Positions 59,301 to 64,000 of a stretch of 64,000 nucleotides of DNA are shown here, piece after piece; positions within the stretch are counted from its first letter, which is position 1, and every line of letters begins with the position of its first letter. The position numbers and the translations under genes were made by a program. The notes below the pieces were generated by a model that had not been told where the DNA came from, ran no database searches, and saw only the letters and a program-made list of their open reading frames with translations. Source of the DNA: Zhengitettix transpicula (Eukaryota > Arthropoda > Insecta > Orthoptera > Tetrigidae); assembly GCA_037074705.1 (NCBI GenBank), contig CM073591.1, forward strand, positions 179,639,432 to 179,703,431. The letters run 5' to 3'.

Positions 59301-61426
59301 CCTTATTTCATGTAGCATTTAAATTATTTAACTTCACAATTTATGTCTTCACTATGACTTCTCAAGCTTTTTTCAAGTACTTCACACTCAAATAATACAA
59401 ACTGTTTGCTTGAAACCTAAGTTTTAAATATTTTGTGAGCTAATTTTTTGGATACAATTCATATAATTTGCTTATGCAAAAATATTATATAAAATATATA
59501 CTGAATAAAAAAAAATTGTAAAAATATTCTTACCCATAAAAGTTTCAATTAGACGTACAGCCATTCTTCTGTGTGCTGGTAAAAATAAAGAAAAGTTCTC
59601 TCTGCGACCCAATTTTGATGGAATTGTAAGGTCTGGGAGACTGATTGGTTTGACACTAATACCTTGTACATTTGGATCTTCACCAAACCTATCAATTACT
59701 GATGAATCCACAGCTTGATATCGTGGGGGCTAGAAGTAGAAACATTGTATTTAATTTCTTTTAAAAAATGCCAGATTAAGTTATACAGTGTCTTTTCAAT
59801 CTATCTTTATTCAATTCACCCATTGCTTTCCACTACTTTTCTCAAGAAAAGGATGAAAATTATTCCAATGTGCTTTACAATGCTAGGTTAATTTTTTCTT
59901 TCCTCTTTCTTCAGTAATTTACCACCTAAGCTTTAGAGATATTCAATGTTTTTCAGGGTGAAATTTTTTGCTGAGTAATAGCCAGAAGTGCTGACTTTAA
60001 ATCAAGATTGTGAAGTAAAATACAGAGAGGAGCAGTGGTGACTCACATATAGACACTGCAGAACTGCAGTGCCCATCATTTCCTCTTGCTATTATTGCTA
60101 ACATTTAATATAATTAATAATTTTTTCTTTATTTCTTTCTTCATATACTTGTGCAATACAAAATTCTTAAACTTAATGTCAATAGAATTCCCCAGTTTTT
60201 TAAGAAGATACAAAAAAATTGTATGGAACTGTGTGCTTCGAAGTGCTCTTGGTGAGGTGTTTTACTGTTGTGCACAACAAACATAGGATGTGAGCATGAA
60301 AGATCACTGTCATTCCTGCAGAGCTGACAGTGTTTTCATCCAGATATTCATCGTTTTGCAAACATTAAAAGCAATAAGAATGGATTTCATTTTTCAATTA
60401 ATAGATTGAGCTTGAACTGTAACAATTTAGGTTTTATTTTGTCCTTTTAGAATTATCACATTTTCTTTTTATACATGTTTATTATCATTTACACAATTTT
60501 AAAACAAAGCCTAAAACATTTTCTGGAGCAACACCCCCACTAATTTTAGCAACAAGCCACCACTGCAGAGGAACATATGTGAGTTGCCTAAGTTCGCCAT
60601 ATGATAAATCCACAGAGGTTGGAATGAACAAGCCATCTTTGTTTTCTTTTCACTCTTTCCATCTTTTCAGTGGTTATGCACAGTAGCTGTCCTCAGTTCT
60701 CCCCCATGATTTATCACAAGTGGAGCAGATACTGATATCACAATCTACCTCAATAATACGCCCTACTATTTATCTTGGTACTTATTAATGTATTTTTATA
60801 TTTGTATTTTTGACTTATCTTATTTCCTCAGTAGACGTCTACTGCATTCCATAAATTAATCAAAATATATCTTATTTCAGTTCCTATCCATCTCCCAGAA
60901 GACTATCTTTTCTGAAGAAAGTGGATAATATCTCCAATAATTTGAATTCTATATTCTGTTCATCATAGTATAGTTCCTTCACATTACATAAAGTGAAATT
61001 CTATTTCTCTTTTGTTCCTAAATTATATAGATAAATAGAATTGCAAATCTATTTCACATAGTGGTTACTACACAGAAAAAGGTACCTACCTCTTCATTAA
61101 ATTTATGAACAAATATTGATATATAGGAATTACTCAAAAGCATGATATTTGTTGACTTTTACTGACAAATTAAGTACTAGTATCTTTGAAAGTTGAAGTT
61201 ATACAAGAAGTTATTACCTGAATAAAATTGTAATTGTTTTTATACTCACCAAATACTCTGTTGGCAGCTTGAAAATAATTTTGCTGTCATCATTTCCTCT
61301 TTCCAAAAATATAGGTTCTAAAATTCTGTCAAACATATAAAGAACATTCTTTGGTGCATTAAATGGAATTTTTGATGAATTACGTGATCCAGAAGTTTGT
61401 AAACGAACTGCAGGTTTACTTTGAGC
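37520..61426 (-). CDS. PPO: PPO-A: prophenoloxidase gene, 12 exons, start codon not in the recognised exons
   Basis: The joined exons give 716 residues and a stop, close to the usual 680-700 for insect prophenoloxidases, type-3 copper enzymes that oxidise phenols to quinones during melanisation and sclerotisation after proteolytic activation. Numbering from the first recognised residue: N-terminal domain [12 protein letters not shown]; activation site Arg73-Phe74 (DRFG); CuA histidines 232, 236 ([12 protein letters not shown]) and 261 (YMHQQ); CuB histidines 388, 392 (GDLHNLGHV) and 428 (FYRWHAF); C-terminal beta domain with [24 protein letters not shown] and the GCGWPQHM motif at 602-609. 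There are no stops or frameshifts, and every exon junction has GT/AG in matching phase, so the gene should be active. No secretory signal is seen, as usual for PPO. Introns hold two mariners, a Harbinger-like element, Penelope palindromes and family A, B and D copies. Hemocyanin is excluded by the PPO-specific activation site and GCGW motif. Confidence 0.95.
38008..38556 (-). mobile_element. Family A retroposon, copy A6 (in PPO-A intron 11)
   Basis: Begins TTAGGGCAACAGGCTACATG after a T run (the complement of a poly(A) tail). It carries every block of the family and ends in GAGCTGTACAAATAAATTAA. The minus strand keeps an open frame of 108 codons (38018-38344). It is followed immediately by copy A7 in the same orientation. 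Confidence 0.85.
38577..39054 (-). mobile_element. Family A retroposon, copy A7, tandem with A6
   Basis: Begins AGGGTAACAGGCTAAATGAG and ends in AAGGTTACAAATAAATTAA. The same ACAAATAAATTAA follows A6, so the two copies form a tandem dimer sharing one junction sequence. Two small internal deletions distinguish it from A6 (near 38610 and 38850). Confidence 0.85.
39341..39570 (-). CDS. PPO: PPO-A exon 11 (GCGW motif)
   Basis: Reads [20 protein letters not shown], then [20 protein letters not shown] and [20 protein letters not shown] is the motif once called thiol-ester-like in insect PPOs. Acceptor TTACAG, donor GTACGT at 39340. Confidence 0.95.
40334..40374. repeat. (AC)n(AT)n microsatellite
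   Basis: ACACACACACACAC followed by about 14 AT repeats. It is broken at 40375 by the left end of a family D element. Confidence 0.95.
40375..41615 (+). mobile_element. Family D LTR-like element (TG...CA), complete copy inside an AT microsatellite
   Basis: The 1241-bp segment starts TGTAATAAACAAATAATTAA and ends CTAATTATTATTACA, so its ends are TGTAATA...TATTACA inverted, as in LTRs and solo LTRs. AT repeats flank both sides, consistent with insertion into an (AT)n tract. It has no coding region. Related copies lie at 23980-24956 and, inverted, ending at 56130. A C8 run followed by (CT)n lies at 41198-41224. Confidence 0.6.
40417..40650 (+). repeat. Short tandem motif within family D
   Basis: The phrase GCCTCTCGTTGGCATGCCAA then TTATGTAAT occurs four times with changes (about 40417, 40470, 40550 and 40610). 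The inverted copy at 56.06 kb has one similar phrase (GCCTCAACGTGTGGCCATTC on the plus strand). Confidence 0.65.
41616..41812. repeat. AT microsatellite and duplicated 75-bp segment next to PPO-A exon 10
   Basis: After a long AT tract, the block TATTAAAATTGTTTTCCATT then AAAAAATCCA occurs twice (about 41675 and 41756), each followed by TTTAAA and AAATAAAGCTATAAA. It ends about 60 bp from the exon 10 donor. Confidence 0.85.
41872..42007 (-). CDS. PPO: PPO-A exon 10
   Basis: Reads [40 protein letters not shown] and KFVAN, ending in phase 1. Acceptor TTTTTTGTAG, donor GTAAGT at 41871. Exon 11 completes the split Ile codon. Confidence 0.95.
42838..44352 (+). repeat. Family B element, copy 3 (in PPO-A intron 9)
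   Basis: Begins CTAGCTGAGTGTCCGGAGTC, matches copy 1 through GAGGAATTGATTCGACACTA, and near 44090 has one array-type unit (GTTGAAATTATACACTAAAA). It ends in ACACACAAAGACATTCATTT and a TATATATACATAG tail, 18 bp from the exon 9 donor. Confidence 0.7.
44370..44558 (-). CDS. PPO: PPO-A exon 9
   Basis: Sixty-three codons: [20 protein letters not shown], then [20 protein letters not shown] and [12 protein letters not shown]. The [14 protein letters not shown] stretch is a PPO landmark in the C-terminal beta domain. Acceptor TTTTAG, donor GTAGAG at 44369, which lies about 20 bp from the end of a family B element. Confidence 0.95.
44925..46224 (-). mobile_element. mariner transposon 1 (complete ends, 1.3 kb)
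   Basis: Perfect 22-bp terminal inverted repeats (starting CGAGGGTGAATCAAATATAA) and TA on both sides (44923-44924 and 46225-46226) define a 1300-bp mariner, the usual size. The transposase lies on the minus strand. It sits in PPO-A intron 8, 78 bp from a second, unrelated mariner. Confidence 0.92.
45002..46086 (-). pseudogene. mariner 1 transposase (DD34D), two frameshifts
   Basis: A Tc1/mariner-superfamily DNA transposase. The N-terminal helix-turn-helix region reads [20 protein letters not shown] and [20 protein letters not shown]. The first catalytic Asp is in [15 protein letters not shown], the second in [10 protein letters not shown], the third in SPCDFHVF, 34 residues after the second, so this is DD34D. 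The reading frame breaks twice, each time in a homopolymer (a run of T near 45447-45456 on the sense strand and a run of A near 45314). The catalytic triad itself is intact. The damage is slight, which suggests a fairly young copy, or assembly errors at the homopolymers. Confidence 0.9.
46303..47565 (-). mobile_element. mariner transposon 2 (complete ends, decayed)
   Basis: Inverted ends beginning CCACTGTGA and containing TAAGGTGAA (three mismatches in 26 bp) with TA at 46301-46302 and 47566-47567. At 1263 bp it has mariner size, but its ends and protein differ from those of mariner 1. Confidence 0.9.
46475..47510 (-). pseudogene. mariner 2 transposase, heavily decayed
   Basis: Pieces in order on the minus strand: [20 protein letters not shown] (about 47350), [20 protein letters not shown] and [16 protein letters not shown] (46815-47000), [20 protein letters not shown] and [20 protein letters not shown], then [15 protein letters not shown] (46475-46780). 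The first and last catalytic Asp survive. The middle HHDNA motif is lost by frameshift (reads [11 protein letters not shown]). It cannot be active. Confidence 0.9.
47839..49925. mobile_element. PIF/Harbinger-like element with TAA target duplication
   Basis: The left end GAGCCACTACACACTAAATT and the complement of the right end GAGCCACCGCACACTACAGA are inverted repeats continuing to TCGGCAG. TAA lies at both borders (47836-47838, 49926-49928), the target size typical of PIF/Harbinger. Near 48040 the frame [17 protein letters not shown] could be the start of its second protein; no transposase remains. A family C repeat (48890-49800) is nested inside. The element is in PPO-A intron 8. Confidence 0.7.
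48890..49800 (+). repeat. Interspersed repeat family C, copy 2
   Basis: Matches 2040-2710 (CAACTGGCCATGTGACTGCT, TGGCTTGTTCCAAAAATTAA, GCTCATGAGTCGCCACTGG). An 89-codon plus frame (49164-49433) is Lys/Arg-rich with no recognised motif. Confidence 0.65.
49989..50117 (-). CDS. PPO: PPO-A exon 8 (copper site B, third histidine)
   Basis: Forty-three codons: [20 protein letters not shown] then [20 protein letters not shown]. His428 completes CuB. Acceptor CAG at 50118-50120, donor GTAACA at 49988. The donor side lies 63 bp from the end of the Harbinger-like element at 47839-49925. Confidence 0.95.
50298..51157 (+). repeat. Second copy of 48738-49040, split by a family A insertion
   Basis: The 300-bp segment starting TTCTTTACATTTATATTTGA at 48738 recurs here as 50298-50439 and 50983-51157 with about 90% identity by eye. 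The gap is exactly filled by a family A element. The unsplit copy thus gives the empty site. Confidence 0.85.
50440..50982 (-). mobile_element. Family A retroposon, copy A8, with target-site duplication
   Basis: Bordered by AAAAAATATATGA (50427-50439) and AAAAAATATATATGA (50983-50997). The tail side is T-rich here (TTTTTTTTGTTTAGGGCAAC), which means a poly(A) on the minus strand. The unbroken paralogue at 48.86 kb reads CAAAAATATATGACGCAA without an insert. This gives the clearest proof that family A moves by retroposition. A 60-codon minus frame (50610-50792) is kept. Confidence 0.92.
51571..51905 (+). mobile_element. Family A retroposon, copy A9 (inverted, diverged)
   Basis: Plus-strand sense like A3: GCGTGGGACAAGGACTAATT, CCTACCTGATGCAGGTTTCT, AGGGTTTTCCTTGCATCACT and CTTCCTATGCTATTAAAGCT in order, without the final poly(A). 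It is more diverged than the others. Confidence 0.75.
51906..52559. other. PPO-A intron 7 remainder, AT-rich
   Basis: Nothing recognised. Confidence 0.5.
52560..52724 (-). CDS. PPO: PPO-A exon 7 (copper site B, first two histidines)
   Basis: Fifty-five codons beginning [20 protein letters not shown] and containing [20 protein letters not shown]. The His-x3-His pair binds CuB. Acceptor TTTAG at 52725-52729, donor GTATGT at 52559. Confidence 0.95.
53135..53236 (-). CDS. PPO: PPO-A exon 6
   Basis: Thirty-four codons: [20 protein letters not shown] then [14 protein letters not shown]. Phase 0 at both ends; acceptor AG at 53237-53238, donor GTAAGT at 53134. Confidence 0.95.
53321..53471 (-). CDS. 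PPO: PPO-A exon 5
   Basis: Reads [19 protein letters not shown], then [20 protein letters not shown] and ends ATLS. This links CuA to CuB. Acceptor CAG at 53472-53474, donor GTAAGT at 53320. The intron to exon 6 is only 84 bp. Confidence 0.95.
53647..53849 (-). CDS. PPO: PPO-A exon 4 (copper site A)
   Basis: Reads [19 protein letters not shown], then [20 protein letters not shown] and [16 protein letters not shown]. All three CuA histidines are here. The spacing from the second to the third histidine is 25 residues, one less than in the PPOs I know. The donor AG|GTTTGG at 53646 leaves two bases of an Arg codon, completed by exon 5. Confidence 0.95.
53960..54430. repeat. Palindromic Penelope-type terminal repeat, copy P4 (intron between exons 3 and 4)
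   Basis: The arms carry AACATTTCTGGAAGCTTTGT and its complement, GAGCCTAGGGTGACACAACT with AGTTATGTTGATCTAGGCTC, and in the centre TTTGGCAAAACTCAGTTATG with CTGAGTTTTGCCAAATGACT. The inner part holds two further shorter inverted pairs (GACTTCTACAGTTGCCAAAA and TTTTGCCAACTGTAGAAGTC). It is diverged from P1 but colinear. Confidence 0.7.
54431..55079. other. Intron 3 remainder, no gene recognised
   Basis: A 101-codon plus frame (54755-55060) has no family resemblance and overlaps minus-strand frames. Confidence 0.4.
55080..55290 (+). mobile_element. Family A retroposon, copy A10, short, with poly(A) tail
   Basis: Sense is plus: starts within GCAGGTTTTTCTAGGGTTTT and ends TGTAGCCTGTTGCCCT plus about 16 A. 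Being only about 210 bp long, it is 5'-truncated, the usual outcome of LINE-type reverse transcription. Confidence 0.9.
55355..56130 (-). repeat. Family D LTR-like element, copy 3 (inverted)
   Basis: On the minus strand the end reads TGTAATACGCAAATAAGAAG, then GGCCACACGTTGAGGCGTCA and ATGTAATACTCAATAAT, matching the head of 40375-41615 (TGTAATAAACAAATAATTAA, GGCCACACGTTTATGCGCCA). An AT tract follows at 56132-56142. The far end, near 55355, is uncertain. Confidence 0.55.
56323..56371. repeat. (AT)n microsatellite
   Basis: About 23 AT repeats flanked by the inverted pair CTAATT/AATTAG. Confidence 0.95.
56372..56900. other. Intron sequence, nothing recognised
   Basis: AT-rich; no repeat termini or open frames worth noting. 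Confidence 0.5.
56901..57124 (-). CDS. PPO: PPO-A exon 3
   Basis: Reads [20 protein letters not shown] and [15 protein letters not shown], then [16 protein letters not shown]. This is the helical segment ahead of copper site A and is strongly conserved in PPOs. Acceptor CAG at 57125-57127; donor GTAAAA at 56900. Confidence 0.95.
57245..57470. repeat. Palindromic Penelope-type terminal repeat, copy P5 (PPO-A intron 2)
   Basis: The left arm holds TTACGTCTCATTGAAAATTA, AAGAAAGATAGCCAAATACA, AGGATCCTTGTGCCTTTCTT and AGAGCCTAGAGCGACACA. After a centre near 57400 it turns back as GTTGTGTGGTATTTATATTA and TTGGCAATCTTTCTTATTAT. The second arm is shortened as in P2. Confidence 0.75.
57471..59533. other. 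PPO-A intron 2 remainder, AT-rich
   Basis: About 2 kb without a recognisable gene or repeat terminus. A 92-codon minus frame (57430-57708) is hydrophobic and overlaps P5; no family was recognised. Confidence 0.5.
59534..59729 (-). CDS. PPO: PPO-A exon 2 (activation site)
   Basis: Begins [18 protein letters not shown] and contains [19 protein letters not shown] and [17 protein letters not shown]. Arg-Phe in DRFG is the expected cleavage point for the prophenoloxidase-activating protease. Acceptor AG at 59730-59731; donor GTAAG at 59533; ends in phase 1. Confidence 0.95.
60032..60566. mobile_element. Non-autonomous DNA transposon with GCAGTGGTG ends (hAT-like)
   Basis: The left end GCAGTGGTGACTCACATAT and the complement of the right end GCAGTGGTGGCTTGTTGC form inverted termini. 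AGAGGA lies directly outside both ends (60026-60031, 60567-60572). The 535-bp interior has no transposase. The CAGTGGTG/CAGTGGCGG terminus suggests hAT, but a 6-bp duplication is short for that superfamily. Confidence 0.5.
60567..61249. other. PPO-A intron 1 remainder
   Basis: Nothing recognised. A CTTATTTCCTCAGTAGACGT stretch near 60820 is faintly like the 3' end of the non-LTR element. Confidence 0.4.
61250..61426 (-). CDS. PPO: PPO-A exon 1' (N-terminal domain)
   Basis: Residues 1-59 of the recognised protein, starting [19 protein letters not shown] and containing [17 protein letters not shown]. Acceptor AG at 61427-61428 after a T-rich tract; donor GTGAGT begins at 61249. The frame meets a TGA about ten codons upstream of the acceptor with no methionine between, so the start codon is in a further exon. 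The ~30 residues ahead of LYMFDR exceed what most insect PPOs have there. Confidence 0.9.
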
Positions 61427-62259
61427 CTGTAAAAGTTAAAATAAAAAGTTATATTTCACAGTGATTCCTGATCATATTAGCAAGTTGTTTGCAAGTGTTG
61501 AAAGTTTCTGGTTAGGAAAGACAAGAATGAATATACCATGTAAGAAATTTCTTTGGAAGAATTTTAGCAAGGGTGTATTTTACTTAGTGATGATAGCTGA
61601 TGAACAATAGGAGTTTTAACTACAACTTATAAGATAATTAGGAACCAGAAAGATGGCTATTGATTCATAGAATTGGAATTTGAAAGATGTCAGCAGCACA
61701 GTGTAGAGAAGATTACAAAAATGCATGTCAGAATGAAGTGGGGTAAAAGTTATGTTATGTTTATTGATTACAACAATAATAGAAAATAGTAAAATATATA
61801 TTATCAATATTGTAATATTTATTTAATGAGAAATATGAGGTGCAAAATTAGAGAGAACTGTGAGATGTTTTGTAGTATGTAATACTCTTGGTCAGTAAGT
61901 ATGCTTTTGTTGACTGTAGATTAGTCAGTGGAAATTTAAACTTATGGTACAACAACTACCACACACAAACTATTATTTTTCTCATACAAAAAGTTCTATT
62001 TAATATATTGTTCCACACATTTGTTTTTCATTCAAAGAGATATGATAAGTACTTGCTTTAAAAAGAAGGAATCAGGATTATTATAAATGATTGATATCAT
62101 AATATTAATAGTTTTCCCATAGTTGAGAGAAGATTATTGTTCCAATTAAGTAAATTAAGTAAAAAATACACTGAAAATATATTCATAACACAAATATGGT
62201 AAGATTTTTAACTTAATTCATATTATATGATAATTACACACATTAAGCTCATGTTTGTA
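61427..62259. other. AT-rich intron sequence upstream of PPO-A exon 1'
   Basis: No open frame of interest was found. Confidence 0.5.
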
Positions 62260-63490
62260 TAAATTGAAACACCATGAATGTGTTTTAACTGAATGAAATT
62301 TAATGTACAAATGACCTGTGTTCATAAAAATTACTTATTAAAATTACAATGTAAAAGAAACTACATTACATGTCAAAAACTAGTATTTGGTGAAGCCACC
62401 ACACATTTTAATATGTTCTGCTATATGAATTGGCATGGAATCAAACAGATATATATATGTGACTGAGGAAGAGCATTTGAGACGGTTTGTATATGAACCC
62501 ATAGTTCATATGTAGTAGCTATGGGACAAGAATCACGAACAAGATGCCGACCGACAAAATCCCATACATGTTCAATTGGCTACATATCTGGCGAATAGGT
62601 AGGCAATGGAAGAAGGAGTATCTGTTCTGCTGAAAACAAGTCTTGATCATTCCTAGCAACAGGCATTGTCCTGTTGAAATACAGCTCCAGGAATACCTTG
62701 ATGAAAGGGAACGAGTTCAGACTCTAACACATCACTGATTTGCAGGTTGCTGTAAAGATTACCCACAATTTGTTGTGAATATGATCATACATGATATGCA
62801 GCACTGGGGATTTGTTTAGTCTGGATAGCATACATTGTGCAAGGTAAATACTCTAAATTCATTATTTTATGCAGCCATCACGGAGCCCCAAATTAAAGTG
62901 TAATTCGTAAGGAAAAAACACCTGTTGCCATCTGCACGCCATTCTCTATGTCCATGAAACTGTTGTTACTTCAGGTGCCGATGTTTTTGCATCACAGGAA
63001 TTCTATATAAAGAAACTGTGCAGGAAATGTTGACAACTTGTTGAAGCACACAATGATACACCTGTAGCAGGGAACAAAAGTTCTTTGAACTGTCAAGATG
63101 AAGCTCAATGGTCCTTCACCACCATGCAGACCAGATGTCTATCATTATGTGCTCACATCACCTTTCAGTGCCAACTCCTGGAATTCGAAGTTGTCTGGTT
63201 CTCTTGAGCACACTGCTTCCAAACTCACTCTCATCACTGAGCTGCTGTTCACTCCATATGAGATGTGGTTTCATTATAAGAAAATTCTCCTTCATAAAGG
63301 TTGATGATTATGCCCAGTTCAAACTCATTAACTTTCTGAAACATTGCCCTCATTTGACATAGAGGAATACAAATCTGCTTGTTACAGATTACCATCGCCT
63401 TATCTTTCTTCTGTAGCCATGTCAAATTTGTTGAACCTCTTTTGTGATAACGATTGTTGCAATTGTCCTCAACAGAATTGTTATAATCTG
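62260..63490 (-). mobile_element. Tc1-like transposon, decayed
   Basis: On the minus strand the transposase can be followed in pieces: FQQDNA (about 62675), then after an 8-base-scale deletion VARNDQDLFSAEQILLLPLP, TYSPDM, a stop, and PIEHVWDFVGRHL (62540-62660). These are the second Asp (QDN) and the Glu (PIEHVWD) of the Tc1 DDE triad. The right part of the segment matches the DNA-binding half less clearly. Stop codons and deletions make it inactive. I could not fix the terminal repeats, so both limits are approximate. Confidence 0.75.
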
Positions 63491-63958
63491 TTGATTGCTA
63501 CTGAAATTTCTATTTTACTATAAAATACTGACAGAGGAAACACAACTGATATATTCCTTGCTGTTATTATTCATGAGTTATTATGTGTATTATAAACTAT
63601 TGATAATTTCTGTGAAACAGCATTCACACAGTACAATGTTTACTAATATAAATATATATTAGGATTAACTCAGGTTACAAGAATTGAAATCTGTAATGAA
63701 GGAAGTTCTGTGGTGTATTGTTTTATCCAATCCAAGACAGTTATGCTTTATCAATTCATTTCTGTGAAAAATTACTAAAGTAATAGAATACGTAGATGGA
63801 ACAGTACATCTCACTCAGGACATCATTTTGTGGTACATGGAGCTGCTGTAGTAATATATTAATGCTTAGTTGTGTCATCACATGATGAACTGGTCTGATA
63901 TGAAAAATTGATAATTAGCAAGGAAGGATGTTATCATGGCCTATGATTTGAAATGTAC

Positions 63959-64000
63959 CTCCTCTTGTAGAAACTTCTGTTTGTTTTCAGGATGGGGATG
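63959..64000 (-). CDS. Candidate upstream exon of PPO-A (cut by the window edge)
   Basis: Read on the minus strand from the window edge: HPHPENKQKFLQEE, then a good donor context (GAGGAG|GTACAT). In this frame it would join exon 1' in phase 0 to give ...[21 protein letters not shown] needs an upstream exon for its start codon, and this is the only candidate seen. Nothing in these 14 residues is diagnostic for PPO, so it may belong to another gene or to none. Confidence 0.35.

Noticed and set aside
37520..61426. Hemocyanin or hexamerin in place of prophenoloxidase
   Set aside because: The copper histidines exclude hexamerin. The Arg-Phe activation site, the GCGWPQHM motif and the [21 protein letters not shown] ending are those of insect PPO and not of hemocyanin, and there is no evidence of a signal peptide.
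63098..63362. Overlapping plus-strand open frames at the right end
   Set aside because: They lie antisense to the decayed Tc1-like transposase and show no family resemblance of their own.
1..64000. CRISPR array, operon, riboswitch or bacterial features
   Set aside because: Spliced exons, mariner and Penelope elements and microsatellites show eukaryotic nuclear DNA; no regularly spaced short repeats with unique spacers were seen.

Overview
This window is eukaryotic nuclear DNA from an arthropod, most likely an insect with a large, repeat-rich genome. A cockroach, termite, stick insect or other polyneopteran would fit, but nothing in the sequence fixes the species. It is AT-rich, genes are split by long introns, and most of the 64 kb is transposon debris. 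No bacterial operon, CRISPR array, rRNA or intact tRNA gene is visible.

The only host genes I can support are two prophenoloxidase (PPO; type-3 copper, hemocyanin superfamily) genes in tandem on the minus strand. PPO-A covers about 37.5-61.4 kb in 12 exons (716 codons plus stop) with consistent splice phases, all six copper-ligand histidines, the Arg-Phe activation site and the GCGWPQHM motif. Its start codon must lie in an upstream exon; a candidate sits at the right edge (63959-64000). PPO-B lies downstream on the same strand. Only two of its exons are inside the window (3993-4169 and 1484-1676); the rest runs off the left edge. Matching exons have the same splice phases, and the first is 59 codons in both genes, so the pair arose by gene duplication.

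The 33 kb between the genes and the PPO-A introns hold a dense set of mobile elements: a Ty1/copia RNase H end (0.3-0.6 kb); Penelope-like elements with reverse transcriptase and GIY-YIG remnants (4.5-5.8, 9.9-11.1 and 29.3-30.3 kb) and their terminal sequences, four times folded head-to-head into palindromes; a CR1/jockey-type non-LTR element (14.5-16.5 kb) with a second fragment at 6.9 kb; a Tigger/pogo fragment (9 kb); a tRNA-derived SINE (11.4 kb); a Ty3/gypsy remnant (31.6-33.4 kb); a ZBED-type hAT element (33.9-36.8 kb); two different mariners 78 bp apart (44.9-47.6 kb); PIF/Harbinger-like pieces (28.3 and 47.8-49.9 kb); a Tc1-like fragment (62.3-63.5 kb); and three multicopy families named here A (ten poly(A)-tailed retroposon copies), B (elements with an internal ~280-bp tandem array) and D (an LTR-like TG...CA element landing in AT repeats).

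I see no clear new multi-gene system. The observations most worth a second look are the tandem PPO pair with an unusual N-terminal extension and an Arg-Tyr in place of Arg-Phe in PPO-B, two hammerhead-ribozyme-like modules each enclosed by a 13-14 bp inverted repeat, the palindromic Penelope termini, and the internal tandem array of family B.
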